Of a DNA stretch of 64,000 bases, positions 10,731-23,491 are shown piece by piece (positions within the stretch are counted from its first letter, which is position 1; every line of letters begins with the position of its first letter). A program made the translations under genes and the position numbers. A model generated the notes under the pieces. It was not told the origin of the DNA and did not search any database. It saw only the letters and a list, made by a program, of their open reading frames with translations. The DNA is from Desarmillaria ectypa (Eukaryota; Basidiomycota; Agaricomycetes; Agaricales; Physalacriaceae): assembly GCA_030407005.1 (NCBI GenBank), contig JAUDYN010000007.1, positions 1,488,001 to 1,552,000 of the forward strand. Direction: 5' to 3'.

Positions 10731-12560
10731 TTACAACTTGGTAATGGACGGTACTGGAGACCCTCCTGGAATAAAGCGAGAAGAACCAATCCACGGACCG
10801 TCGACCGACGGCATTTCCTGCATTCGGCCCGTCACTTGAGCGTTGCGGTCCATCATAATAGCATGAACCTGAAGAAATGTCCAGTCATATCGACACAGTC
10901 ATCGACCGAAAAACGTACCTGCATCCTAAGGCCGTGTATATTGGCTCTTAGGGACCGAATTTCTTCATTCACTCTCAGTGCCTCGTTGGTCAGAGCAATT
11001 TCATTGCGACGACCGAAAGAGTCGACGGATGCAGATAAGGAAACGACTGATTGCCGAAGGCCATTTAATGAGCCCTCTAATGTCGTACTGAGGTCCAACG
11101 GAGCAACATTGTTCTGGGCAGCAGGCCGAGACGTGAGGCTCGCAGGATCCCATGCTTGGCTGATGTTCGGTGGGGTGCCGTGCAATGGTCTCCAGTTGAA
11201 GTTGCTGAGCTGCTCCGGGGAGGCCTGAGCCGAGAATGATTCATCTCCTGGGAAATACGGTGCAAAAATATCGGGTGTTTCAGCTGACGTGCTTGGTGTC
11301 GGGGACGAAACCGTGCCTTCGGTTACACGAGGAGTGGACGAGATCGCTCGTTGTTGTACATGCGGAGATCGATCCGTGTTTGAACGAGCCAAAGATTGTA
11401 TGTACCACGGGCCGAGAGCTGCCTTGGCTGCCTGCAAATCCCTCGTCGTATTCTGCAGATGGCCTTGCAAGGCATCGATCTTGCTTCGCAAGCCGATATT
11501 CTCTTCCCGAAGGTCCGCCAACCTTGACTCGTGAAGGGACAAGAATCCCTTTATTGCTTCATAGGGACAGGAAGGGATATGCAAAGGAGTAAGAAACCCT
11601 CGCTTCCCCTTCCACGGGCACCCATTTGATGCATGGACGCAGGAAACAACGGCTTCCGGGCATGTCTCCGCGTGCGAGGGCTGTAGATCACGCGAATACT
11701 CAGCAGAACAGAAATCGCAGACAAATGTCACGGGTAAACATTCTGTTTCGTGTTCCTGCAAAATTTAAATGTTAGCACTGTAAAGCAATCACGGGCATCA
11801 TGAGAGATTTCGTTGCGATCGTATTAATTGTGCAGTGAAGTAAAAGGGCAGAATGACTATTTGTGAATGACAAGGGCCGTAGATGATCCCTAACGTTTTG
11901 CCATTGACGATAAGCGTCGTGTTTGGCAAGACCAAACAAGACCGCGCCGAAAGATATGGATAGTGACTCACCTTCAAGTCTTCGGAACTGAATTGGGTTC
12001 CGCATTCACGACAAGCGATAATAGTGTGAGCGCAGCGATGGCTCTCCGTATCTTTCCGGGGTATGAGTTGGTCGCATTCTCCAGAAGGGCAAGGAATGTC
12101 AGCATAAGGGCACGAGTCTCTGAGATGTCCTGCAAGTAAATGTCGCTGGCAGGTGTGTGAGCACTTGGGGGAGGGACACTCAACGATGAGTTCGTCGACC
12201 AGCTGGGAACGTTAGTAACAGGTCCACTGCATATACCACGTACTCACGGATCTGACAATTGGATTCGCAGACACTATCTCCTCCAACGTCAAGGGCAGTC
12301 GATCCACTGGGCATTGCGAGGAATGCTGAAGAGCTTCAACAATGCAGATCCGACAGAACGTATGGGCACATGTTAGGGTAGAAACAGGATCAACGAAGGG
12401 TGTGCTGCAGAAGAATGAGGCAATGCGACAGCAAGAAACTGTGTATCATACCGGCATATACAACAGACCTGTACACCAATGTTAGCACAAATCACCACGA
12501 AAATGGCTGGAGACAGACAAAATTTGGATTTGTAGGGTCCACATAGTTGTACGATTCCAT
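10731..12560 (-). CDS. RING plus TRAF-type zinc-finger protein
   Basis: Start ATG at 12558-12560 gives MESYNYVDPTNPNF. After a short intron comes a RING finger: VCCICR, then (second intron) TPFVDPVSTLTCAHTFCRICI and CPVDRLPL, fitting C-x2-C ... C-x-H-x2-C-x2-C ... C-x2-D. It is followed by several Cys/His fingers of TRAF type: ECPSPKCSHTCQRHLLAGHL, CPYADIPCPSGECDQLIPR, CAHTIIACRECGTQF, then CLPVTFVCDFCSAEY and CVHASNGCPWKGKRG. A coiled coil follows (ESRLADLREENIGLRSKIDAL), then a Ser/Pro-rich linker and a second heptad-like stretch. A C-terminal intron (about 10870-10917) precedes a final exon ending GGSPVPSITKL with TAA at 10731-10733. A ubiquitin-ligase or adaptor role is the family expectation. 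Confidence 0.85.
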
Positions 12561-12890
12561 TGAAATTGCGATTCGGCTGTTATCGACGCTGGATAGGGAG
12601 AAGAAATCGGAGTTCTCGGTCCTGTGGCGGAGTGATGCAGGTGGCGGCACAGCAACCGTGACATTACGGTCACATCATCTTGACTGCCAACCACCATCTT
12701 GGGATATCACCACCACCAATGACGTCCCACAGCATTCGCTCTTTCTATGACAATGGTCTCTGCTGCTCGACGGCGGTACCGTATAAGTACCTTGGATAGC
12801 TCCTTTGGAATCCTTGCTCTGGCTAGCCTTGTGTCTTGCTGTTTGTTGACCAAGTCCATCGTCGCTTGTTGATCAAGTTCGTTCGTTATC

Positions 12891-13795
12891 ATGCTCGGCG
12901 CTTCGTCCAAGATGTTATTCTTTCTCTTTCTCTTTCTCCTTCCAGTTCTCGGCGCACCTGCTCCTCAGGCGACAGGTATACCATTCACTGCTTTGGTCTT
13001 GTTGGTGCTCAATTCTTCTCAGATATCGGCTCCTTTGACTCTTTGCTTCGGGAGATATCTTCTTGTATGATTTAAGTTGCTGGCAGCTTCTCTGTGCTAA
13101 AGCGATCTATACCATTCTTCACAGACACCGCTACTATCGGTACTTTTACAGACGCAGCATCTACTAGCAGCGGAGACTCAGGTACTTACGTTCATTGACC
13201 CAACTGACTCTGGCTGAAACAACCGATGTAGCTTCGGCAACAGAAACTTATGTGACTCGAGTATCGCTTGTTGGAGGTACAGAAATTACCTTGGTACCAG
13301 GCGGGGCTACTGGAGATACAGCTGTCCTAGGGTCTTCGACGCATACCCTTGCTGCTCCGCCATCCAGTGACTCCTCGTTGTTCTCTATGATTAGCGGCTC
13401 TACTACGTCATCGGACTCGTCTTCGATACAGTCAAGCAGTACCCATTCCGCTTCTTCGTCCTCTTTAAGTAGCACGTCTTCCGCAAGTAGTTCGACAAGC
13501 AGCTCTCCATCATCGACAAGTACGAGTTCCTCATCTTCGTCGAGCAGCACCAGCACCGGCAAGTCTTCATCCTCAGCAAGTAGCACATCCTCGTCATCAT
13601 CAAGTGGGACGTCTTCCACCAGTTCAAGTACAACTTCGCCGCCTTCGTACGTGCATGCATTTACTTTTTTCTAATTGCTTCTCACCATACCTGTGAAGTG
13701 GCGCTGGTATTTCCCTTCGCCCCTTTGAGATACCGCCCACTGCTAGTCTCGTTACGGTATTGCTAGGCCTATTCTTTGGCGCATGGATATGTTGA
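12891..13795 (+). CDS. Ser/Thr-rich GPI-anchored cell-surface protein
   Basis: The ATG at 12891 gives a short leader, then a hydrophobic signal sequence (MLFFLFLFLLPVLGAPAP). Introns begin near 12974 and 13180. The mature part starts with a Thr/Val-rich stretch (TYVTRVSLVGGTEITLVPGG) and then runs for about 90 residues of nearly pure Ser/Thr with Lys and Pro islands (about 13370-13645), an O-glycosylated stalk. A last intron (about 13649-13698) joins PPS to GAGISLRPFEIPPTAS and a C-terminal hydrophobic tail (LVTVLLGLFFGAWIC) ending at TGA 13793-13795. Small residues before a hydrophobic C-terminus fit GPI anchoring. It is probably a wall or plasma-membrane mannoprotein; no catalytic domain is seen. 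Confidence 0.75.
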
Positions 13796-16407
13796 GCGAA
13801 GAAGGATGGTTCCTGTGATGTTATATTTGTTTTTGTCATTGAATTTATGTCGAGAGTGCTTGTAAGCTTGTTGTATCCCATCATAGAGAATTAGACGTCC
13901 CTTTTTGTGTGGCAGAAAAATCCAATGTTCTCAAAAGCCTAGGCGATAATGAGCCGATATTATTATATGGACGGGGATGACATTCCCAAATCCGTTTCTC
14001 GTTTTCCCGCGTCCTTTCGGATACTACCTGAACCTTGAAAATTACATCAAAATCGAAGACAGTGGGCGTATGGGGTGTGGGATGCAATACAGTTTTTATT
14101 GACCTCTTTTATAACCAATGGAGAATCCAATCATAAATTAGAATTTGATGGTTTCAGTGTACGGTGAAAGGAACATCATTTACTGGTTGATATTATCGAA
14201 AGCGAGACGTAGAGTAGTCTTCGGATGCCATAGAAATTTCGATTATCAAGTTCGCGATGCGTCGGAGTGACACCTTGACCCCACATGATCCCACTTGATC
14301 ATGATCTGATGTACTATGCCGCCAACCAAGAGACTCTACAACAGCGCTCGATTAAAGCGGAGGAGGGAGGAAGGTGGGAGGTGGAAATTATTTGACAGAG
14401 CGATGAAAAATAGCATCAAATCGTTACGCATAAAATCATTTCAAACTTCTTGTGATCGTGAGTTTGTCCTTAATACTGGTTTTGAAAGTGTCTTTATGTA
14501 TCTTGTTGCCATACATATGAAGGAAGGTACATATGCATATGCTGATGGAAGGCAGTCGTTACCAGCATTGGACCCAATTTTGCCTTTGGGTTTGGAGAGT
14601 GAAAATTCTCTGGAATGTGAAACTGGAGAATGAAGATTCCGATGAGTATTGAACACGTAATGAAACAGATAACACTTCGTACGGCTGTTTCGTATGCAAA
14701 GCATAGATCCCTGTTGAGATTGATTTCGCCTCGACCATATTCCTCAGATAGCGATGGGTCCAGGTTGACGAAACCCAATGCAAACCCGCCGATTTTGCGA
14801 TAACAGGGGGTCCGAGTCGAAGTATTCCTTGATGCTTGGGGATTGGGAGGCATAGGCGTGTCTGGCCTGTCTCTTGTCTGCATGAGATGTACCCAGATAT
14901 TACCGTGAACCCCATAGAAGGGGTCTCGTGTATTCCTTGACCTCCGTATGTGCTGCAGTTGCCTACTGAGCAATTCCAAAACACCGGGGTGATTTGTCTT
15001 TCTCGAACTTTCATCGTCCAGGAGGTGTAGTGTTTCCGAAGTGGCCACAATGCGGAGTTGGGAGGGGGGCTGAGACTAGTTCCGTTGAGCAAGACTTTAG
15101 ACTAGGGAGTAGCAATCGGAGATATGAAGCGTAGGATAATCTCAAAGACACCGCCGATTTATAGGCGTTATGAGACGAGCCCTTATTGGTTTCGCTGATG
15201 AGTATGTGAATTGGGATCAGGCTTAGATTTAACGTTTGGAAAATCGCAAAGACTTTTCTGTTGCGTTCCTCGAAAAAATGAAGGAAGTACGCATATCTTT
15301 CTAATGTAAGATGTGGACGGATTCGAGCGGGGAACCTCACCAGAATTCATGGCATGTTGATATTTGACCGGGTTGGTGACGTGGATGAGCCCTGATAGAT
15401 TTCTCAGTCATTGCCAATGGATGGTACTGATCAAGATCGTTGGGTGTGATCAATGAATACAACGGGTTTAGTTAGGTTGTATGAAATTCCACTTTGAAGC
15501 CGCTGCTTATGACGTGGTGAAGAGATGATGTTATCCCTCTCGCTGGTTATAAGGGCGTGGTATACGGCATTGACTCAGTTGACGCGACATGTACCGTGGG
15601 TCGCAGTCACCCCCAATTGTCCGTTCGACACTGCATTGAAGCCTGAAACGCTAAGCGGAATTTGAGGATAAGTGCGCCCGGCTCATGGGCGAGTTTTCAG
15701 TCCGCGAAATAGGTATTCTGTAGACTTGATCTCATGACAAGCAAGCGCTGAAAGAGTCGAGGTTTGTTACTTCTCCTCGCGGTGATAGTATATATTTCAA
15801 TGCCCTCGAATGACATGGTGATGAACGACAGCACCCACGAGTGATGCGGTCAATAATACGTGTAAGTATCATCGTTCGAAGCGTGAAGATTTGCGCGATG
15901 CCGCATGGCCTTGAGAAAAGGGCAAGCGAAGTCGAGTCATTTTTTCCGGAGGTAGATCCTGCGGAGCGGATCGCATCCTGGCTAAAAATATAGAGTTTTG
16001 ACATTTTTTTCCCCGAAAGCACGATAACTCAGAATAGGACAGTTGCTATGAGAACAAGTGGTGCCTAAGCCCCCATTTCCTGGACAGTTCTGGAGTAAGA
16101 AAGCTTGGTCGAGATAGATGGCCTAGAATGGCAGTAAAATATACCTACAAAAAGGAAAGAGCAGGAATTGTTGTGGCAGACAGGACGAATATCGATGGTG
16201 AAGGCGATGCCGGATCATGGGGTACAGCAGCGTGGTACCTATGTTACAGTGCGAGAAATATATATGAGAGAGTAAGGAATACATAAGTTGGATAAACACT
16301 TTTTACGGACACTGCAAACGCAGCTCGTCGTTGTGGTCGTCGTCGACGAGCAAATGGGCATTGGGACGTTTGGCAAACGTTTGCCGGATCAAATCAGTGT
16401 TGGGAGT
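13796..16407. other. Intergenic region without a convincing gene
   Basis: About 2.6 kb. Two overlapping minus-strand frames of about 180 codons (14494-15092) lack an ATG at their start and resemble nothing. Shorter frames at 14316-14633 (+), 15011-15340 (-) and 15732-16022 (-) are equally anonymous. The last 100 bases are the probable leader of the scaffold gene, including a run of GTC/GTG codons near 16330-16350. Confidence 0.5.
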
Positions 16408-19400
16408 ATGGATCAAGAGGGTGGGAGCAGTACTGGCCCAGGTAATAGTATCGTTCAAGGTCACCCGCCTCTGACGCCGACCTTCACTTCGCCCCGCCTG
16501 GCCCCTATTCCTCCCAAACCTTCCTCCATTCGCTCATTCAATTCCTTCGCTTCCTCCATATTCCGTAAGCAGCAACCCAGGGCTTCCTCTCTTCGTTCTA
16601 CCGACTCCGAAGATACCCTGCCCTCTCACCCTTTTTCTGTCATGCATCTCGCTCCCCTCCCCGTCGTCTCCAACCACGACTCAGAGGACGAAGAGGACTG
16701 CCCCGTATGTCTCGAGCCGCTCAGCTTCAGCTTCAGACTACCAGGAGAAAAGCCTCATATCGTCCCAGAGTGTGGTCATGCTCTTCATGAGGTATTTTGC
16801 CTCTTGTCGCCAGCAAAAAATTTAATCACAGTTCCTAGGCTTGTTTTACTGCTGTATATGGCCCACCACCCAGCCAGGTGCGCTCAACAGTACCGAGAAA
16901 GTCAAATTTGGGCGTCTGCGGTGTCTGCAGGCGGCCAATGAAGGTCGGCGACGGCGACGGGGGGAAATCGAACAGTGCGTATCCTAGGCTCTATTACTCG
17001 GCAAAAAACCTGAATATATGCTACTTTACTGCAGAGCTGGCAGCTCTCACGGGTATGGGTGACCCCAACCAACAGGCCCTATACCCTGGCAGGGACACCC
17101 CAGTTACACGCAAGCGACTACAGTCTACAACTCAGTACGATCCTTCAGAAGACGACCCGCTCGACCATACGGGTTCCATACGCTCAAATCCTACTTCGGA
17201 ACACTCTCAATACATTGTTGCTCCCTCTATCCAAGTTCGCCCCGAGTTCTCTTCTCTCACTCGTACTCAGGACGTCACCCAGCCGCTGACATGTATTGTT
17301 GTCATCGAGCTCCCCGGCAAGCGCGCTTCAGGCACCGTTCCGGGCCCCGTTATGCCAGACAGCTACACTTCTCGCTCCAACGGCCATTCCCGACAAGAGA
17401 CCTCCAACTCGGGACACTCGTCTCCCCTACCTCATCATCCCAGCCGATTGCAGCAGTCCGAATCGTTCCAGACCAATCGTGCTTCTCCCGTACCCCATGA
17501 TCCACCAAGGAATTCAGACCCCGGCTCATACCCTAATATCATCATGCATGAAGAGGACTCCCCGTTCATCGCCATTACCGAGGACCTTCGGAATCGCATC
17601 ATAGATTGGAAGGGTCATCCTCTCTCTGACCTCGGTCCTCTCCAGATGTATGATTTGCTCTCCGTGCGCCGAGATTCTTTGGTCCGGGAGTTTTACGTTT
17701 ATCTCTTCAAGGAAGCTCTCATTTGCGTAGTCGAAGAGAAAAAACGATCCCTCGGACGTCTTTTATCAAGCGCTTCTGGACTCACTGACACCGGCTCGAC
17801 TATCGGCTCGCTAGCCCAAACCCAAACGAAGGGTGTCTTACGACTCAAAGGGCGTATCTACGTTCGTCATATTAAACATGTTACGGCAACGTCGGCTGCC
17901 GGCGAAATGTCACTCACTATTGACATGGAAGACGAGTTGGCATCCTTCATCCTTATTTACAAGGACCGGTCATCACTCGAAGCGTGGAAAAATACGATTC
18001 AGTCTCTTGTCAACATGTTCCAAGCGCAAAATCCCCAGCTGATGCAGCAGCGACAGGAACAGCAACAAGCAGAGCAGGCACGTGTTTTGGATATGGAAGA
18101 GTTTGGTGGTAACTCCAAGGCCATGCGTATGCTCAGCGGAAGCACTCAAACGACTGTCAGTACCGTTGACAGCCTTCTCAATGGATCATCACGGTCAACA
18201 ATGTCATCGTCCACATCACATGGGTCATTGCACCAACAACAACGTTCCCAGGTGCATAACAACAAGCTGAGTCCATTGGGAGAAGATGACGAACTCAGCA
18301 ACTATGACTCGCCCACCGGTCTGGTCACACCTTACACATCTTCTGGCCCGTCAAACTCTCTCACCCCTCTCCCTCATCCTTCCATTGATCTCATCCTCGT
18401 CGTATCTCTTCCACCGCCTAATGCTGCGCCAAGTACAGCCCAACTCAAAGTTCGCGTGATTAAAACAACCCTCGATTTTGTTCTCGCTTCGCTAGGACAG
18501 AAAGATCGGTTAAGTCTTGTTACATTTGAAGTTGGCGGTGGAGGGAAGGTGAGGAAGTCGCCTTTCTTGAGTGTAGCCAAGGCACAGAGCAGGGCGAGAT
18601 TGGAGAAGTTTATCGATGAGATTGGGGTCAACCGGGCGGACGATGGTGTGCCTCCTCCGGGTCAGGATGAGTTTTTGGTGAGGGGGAACAAAGACGAGAA
18701 GACAGACGTCGTCACGGCTGTCAACCACGGTGAGTCCGCCTTTCTCTGTCATACAATACTAGACCAAGTAACTATAACAATGGACAGGCTTGGACGTGGT
18801 GCTGCAGCGAAAGGCGCGAAACCCTGTTTCTGGGATGGTTCTTGTGAGCGATGCTTCGGACAGCACGCGACGTGCGCAAATGGATCTCGTTCTTGCCCGA
18901 GCCGAAGCGGCGAATGTACCAATACACTCATTTGGTTATGGCCGGTCGCATGACCCCGCATCTCTGTGGCTGATGTCAAATCACACGAGCGGTACATACA
19001 CATTCGTAAAAGACTGGTATGACCTGCGCGACTGTATCGCTGGCTGCGTGGGAGGGATGATGTCCATCGGGTTGCTGAATATGAAACTCCATATGAAGAT
19101 CGTTGATGGGCACCGGTTCCGTATCCGCAAAGTTAGTGGCGGCCCGTCGTCTATTCTTTCCTCTGACGGACAGAATGTGGATGTTGATGTGGGAGAGTTA
19201 CGATATGGCGAGCGGAAAGAGATGCTTATTGAGTTGGAGCTGGATAATTCAGACATGCATCAAAAAATGGCTGCTCGTGCGGTGAGGGGCTCCGGCCTGA
19301 ACGATCGACGAGCGTTGGATGCGACGCAGGAGTTTGTTCAAAGCATGGGTTTGGATTCGCTTACCATCGATGACCCAACAGACTTTGCGGATGGGATGAT

Positions 19401-20069
19401 GGATCGGATGATTGACGAAGTACCTGTTGTCGAGGTTGACGGCTCGTTCTTTGATCCCACGGCTACGAAAAATGTTACACGACTGGCGCACCCAGTGTTG
19501 CTCACAGTAACTCTACTCCCGCCAATGTCTGCGACACCGCGTCCACCATCGACCGTGAGTGATCCTGTGATTGTACGTCGGAGGATGGAATTGCTGGCGA
19601 GTGATATGATTACGCGGGCTCTGGTGTTGGTGTCGAGGAGGAACTTCCCGCAGGCGCAAAAGATCCTGAGCGAGACGAAGAGGATCTTGCATACGGTGTT
19701 GCAGACTATATCAAGGGCGTTACCGCCGCCAAATACCCATGGGAACACCGTACGCAACAGGAAGGAGATTCTTACGCTTGCAGCAGTGAGGACGATGCAG
19801 GCGATCCTGCAGGACTTGCAGATTCTGACGGAGGCATTGGACGAGAATGTGGATCTGTTTGCACGAGATCAGAGGAATTTCGGTGCCCAGCAGGTTTGTG
19901 CCAGCGTTTTAACACCTGGTTGTCATTTTGCTAATCCATCTTACAGGCTATGATCTTGAGAGACCAGAAGAGCTGGAGCGGCCGCAGTGCAACAGAGCGA
20001 CTCTTCTGGACGATAGACAACTCCATTGAGCTTGTGTCCAGGAGCACTGATTGGGTCGCTCGGGAATAG
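16408..20069 (+). CDS. RING-PH-VWA scaffold protein of the Ste5/Far1 type
   Basis: I start the model at the ATG 16408 (MDQEGGSSTG); an in-frame ATG at 16354 is the alternative. A Ser/Pro-rich head leads to a RING-like finger: EDCPVCLEPL, ECGHALHE, then after an intron (16792-16838) ACFTAVYG and GVCGVCRRPMKVGD. A second intron (about 16975-17031) and a long Ser/Pro-rich linker follow. A PH-like domain covers about 17600-18040 (MYDLLSVRRDSLVREFYVYL; FILIYKDRSSLEAWKNTIQS). A VWA-like domain starts near 18380 (IDLILVVSLPPP, RLSLVTFEVGGGG) and continues after an intron (about 18729-18786) with SGMVLVSDASDSTRRAQ, SFGYGRSHDPASLWLMSNHT and CIAGCVGGMMSIG. The VWA metal site (DxSxS) is absent. It ends RSTDWVARE with TAG at 20067-20069. 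This domain order is that of the yeast pheromone-pathway scaffolds Ste5 and Far1, so a MAP-kinase scaffold role is inferred. Confidence 0.8.
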
Positions 20070-20881
20070 GCTCACTCTTTCACGCTCTCTGTTTCTGTCG
20101 GCCTTTGCTAAGATCACACTCACGATCCTTCAAATCGGGTTTTATTTTCTGGTATAATGTTTGTTTACATTCTCTCCTCTCCTTGTGTGTATATGTGTAT
20201 CTACTTACAACTGATGACGACTCTCCTTATATATGGTCTTTAACTCTATTCCCCATCGCGTCGTCTTGTCCATTAATCTCTACCTGCTGTTTCCTTTCCC
20301 TCTTCTAATGTACTATCGGGCCTGTATACTTGTATCAAGAACAGGTGCTGTATTTTTTGTAGAGTATTTTCTTTTTGATCTGTGACATTCAATTCCTCGA
20401 AAAATGTGAATCCGAATGATACCTGTTGCCTCCGTCTCCTGGCTTGGAAAATTTGCGATTATATACTTGAATGCGAAGATGTTAGGAAAGGACGCGGAAT
20501 TGAGGTCATGGAGCGTAAGCTAGGGTTTGTGGAGCAATTCTATCTGACAGTGTCCTATATATTCCATTGACTTGGGCCCCGTTTGCCGCAAAATTCAGAA
20601 ATATTACTTTGAAGAGTGGTGTTGTTGAACGCGATGATGCAGGCCACCTTATTTATACCATACCCCAACGTGCTGATACTGCGACGAAAGGAAAGGAAAC
20701 ATAAGCCTTTATCTGTTGTGCTATAGGTGCCTTTCCGCTCTAGTGCTCAATATTAGCATATGCCTGGCCCTCTAAAAGTACGACGATCAATATCCTATTC
20801 TTCCAAACCGCCCATTTACACCTATTTATCTCACAGAACACATTATCCATCTTTAGCACAAAACGCTGGCATCCGTATACA
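20070..20881. other. 3' flank of the scaffold gene
   Basis: T-rich sequence expected for a 3' untranslated region, then about 400 bp with no gene I can support. Short frames at 20382-20570 (+) and 20740-20928 (-) have no recognisable content. Confidence 0.5.
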
Positions 20882-21170
20882 TCAATCCACAAACAAGCCG
20901 CCCTCCATTTCACGCTCAGGAGAGACATGCATAGGAGTCCGTATCTTCTTTCCCGTCCGAATAGCCCCCAGCTCGTCCCTCCAATCCAAAAACCTCCTTA
21001 ACAACCGATTGTTGCTTCCCGAAGTTTCTTCCAGCTCCAGGATAGCAATAATATTCCCGAGGGCATGGTCTAGCTTTCCGAACGCCTCGCTCATGAGGAA
21101 TGGGTTGCCGATAAATTGGCCCGATGAGTTGGCATGATGGAGAAGCGGGGGAGGCGGGGATGCTATACTG
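20882..21170 (-). CDS. C-terminal exon of an unidentified gene (partial)
   Basis: A minus-strand exon after a CAG acceptor near 21171 reads IASPPPLLHHANSSGQFIGN, then FLMSEAFGKLDHALGNIIAI, ELEETSGSNNRLLRRFLDWR and an acidic end (EREMEGGLFVD) with a stop at 20882-20884. Composition and the lack of stops suggest real coding sequence. The upstream exons (towards 21240-21740) could not be joined in one frame: the small candidate exon at about 21213-21240 brings a stop in the required phase, and skipping it (donor at about 21288) restores the frame. I do not recognise the protein. Confidence 0.35.
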
Positions 21171-22133
21171 ACAGTTTAGGTAGGTTTCGGTGAAAGCGAG
21201 GGCTATACCTTTGCTAGGATCGGTGGGAGGGTAAACCTAGGAGCAGTTAAGGAAAAGGAAAAGTTTTGTATGAATCGCATATACCTGTCCTGGATTTTCG
21301 ATTGTAGGGGACGGTGGCAAGCCAGAGTTGGAGTAATGAGGGAACTTGTTATCTGTGAATATTCACGTAAACCCTCAACGATTTTAGTTGAATATATAAT
21401 GCAGTCCGTGATGGACGATGCAGCACCGACCGTCTCCAGCAGACATGGCGTGAAAAAGATGGGTGAAAAAGGGAACCAAATATTATGGGGTGCGGGGTAC
21501 TTATATAGGGATGGGACATTTGTTATGATGACGTCGTGCGCAACGACTTTGAACCTTGAAGTGAAGACGGCATAGATATGGCGTGCCCATGTGCTATGTA
21601 ATGATGATGATAATGATGACGATGATGATATCCTGGCAGATGCCGCTTCTCGTGATCTGATGTAGGGCTGGACTGCTATTCCTCTAAATATCTTATAGTG
21701 ACAAACTTTTTTCATAAAATAAGTAATATAAATCATGTTCCCTCTTTAATGTCGGTCTATTGGCTCCAGTGTTGAAAGATCCACAAGGCCATAGGGCGGT
21801 AGAGTGACCTGATGAACGTAACTTCCACTCTGGCAAAAATCAGTTGCCAGTATAGTCTTGTTCAAGTGAGGGAGAGTGAAGATCGAGCCTACTCTCAGGA
21901 GTTGTATCTTCACGGGCATTAACCAAAGAAATGGGGCTAGAGGTAAATCGACAAGCCAAGAAACGGGAGCTACAAGCTGTGTATTTCAATAGCGTCTCAA
22001 TCGCGATTTCTTCGATACCATCGTTGTACATGGACTAGAGGAGCTTATAAGCAGGTAAATCCAATCGAGAATCAGAATAATCACCCCATGGATATATCTT
22101 CAAGCCAGACGAATTTCAGACATATCAGCGTCA
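21171..22133. other. Upstream part of the unidentified gene and intergenic DNA
   Basis: It may hold 5' exons of the partial minus-strand gene at 20882-21170. A GAT/ATG-rich simple repeat lies at about 21597-21632. Nothing else can be supported between 21740 and 22133. Confidence 0.4.
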
Positions 22134-23491
22134 TTAATACTCTGCCGGGGAAGAGGATCCGCGTGCTGGTGGGATGACAGAGGGAACCAAGTGTTCCGCA
22201 CCGAGGAAATTAATGAGAGCGCCCCACAACCCCGGCACGTTCTTTGACGACCACGACAGGTCGTATATACACCTCATTGCGCTGAATATGCTATTATATG
22301 TAAGAAAGACTAGACCCATAGTTGAATCGTCACTGAAAATATTGACCTGAGATCATCATCTGTGGCTGAATTAAGACTCGCACCTGAATTTCTCAGAAAC
22401 ATGCCCTAGAGCTCCGTACTGGATGAACATCGATCGATAATCTTGAATAGAATGCCGTCTTTCTCTATTAATGCGCATGCAGACCACCCGAGATGCGCCC
22501 AGGCTAACGGCAGTGACTACGCCACGAGGCACAATACGGATATCCTCTTCCAGCGATACCTTTACTCCCGCTGCTTCAGCTGAGAACTGAATGGAGTCAA
22601 AGAACTGCTGTGCAGAGGCTTCAGTCATGAAGCGTAGCCTCATGGACTATATCAACAAGTGAGGAAAAGTCGCACGGAGAACGAGATCGCGACAAACCTG
22701 GTCTTTCTTGTAAAGCCCTCTGAATAACACCAGGTGATGTTCGATGCTTTGAATGCTGTTCATACAAAATCGAAGTCGTTCCGGAGTACTGAGGTTGGAC
22801 ATCATTATGATCCGATTGAGGTTCAGTCTGTTGTCTTCTGCGCTTGGGTACCAATCCGGGAAAATGTAATTAGGATCTTCCTCTAACACGGATACGATCC
22901 GGGAGCCGGGGAAGCCAGGGTACTCAAGAAGTGCGCGACGTGCCTGTGGAATGATGAAGAATAAAGAATGGGAGATATGTGTAAGCCCACTTTTGCTGCC
23001 TGCCAAATATCCAAGAAACGAACATCCACCTGTCGCTGCTCCAGATCGACACTGAAATACTCCACTTTCGGATGAGAATAAACAATATTCTTCAGTTTCT
23101 CTTCGTCAAAGTCCGGCTGTAGCTTGATGATTCTAAATGCGCGTGATAGATGGTTGAATCCTAACTCGGCGACCAGGTAAGCAGGTAGCCGCGGCGACAC
23201 CTCCTCCTCCAACGTTAACGACAGGTTGCTCAACGAATTGTTGGAAATACATTTCTTGGCCGTTTCTTCGCTGAGAAACTGGACTGAAAGATGGTTTTTG
23301 GATGGTATAATCAGCTCGACTGGGTTTGCCCGAATGGAATCAACGATATTGGCGGCATCGTATCCTTCTGGCAGGTTATTAACGCAAACAGTGCGTCTAG
23401 AATACAGTGTAGACCTTGTGTAGGTGGAGTGAAATGAATGCGAAACTCTGTGGACGACAGGAAAGCGACGGAGAGCAGAGCCAAGAAGCAT
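22134..23491 (-). CDS. RRM-like RNA-binding protein, possibly mitochondrial
   Basis: The first true ATG is at 23489-23491. The Arg/Ser-rich N-terminus (LLGSALRRFPVVHRVSHSFH) resembles a mitochondrial presequence. RRTVCVNNLPEGYDAANIVD with ELIIPSKNHLSVQFLSEETA resembles an RRM (beta1-alpha1 and RNP1 strand). The central part contains DPNYIFPDWYPSAEDNRLNL. A later segment (MRLRFMTEASAQQFFDSIQF) and the end (DDSTMGLVFLTYNSIFSAMR) look like further RRM pieces. Introns lie at about 22950-22995, 22645-22697 and 22332-22383; with donor GTGCGAG and acceptor TTTCAG the last join stays in frame (SEKF-SDDSTMGLVF). The stop is TAA at 22134-22136. The exact function is unknown. Confidence 0.65.

Noticed and set aside
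13248..13660. Minus-strand Asp/Glu-rich frames opposite the Ser-rich protein
   Set aside because: They are shadows of the repetitive serine codons of the GPI-anchored protein on the plus strand.
14494..15092. Two overlapping minus-strand frames of about 180 codons
   Set aside because: Their first codons are GTG and TTG, not ATG; no domain or family resemblance; two frames of similar length over the same DNA suggest chance openness.
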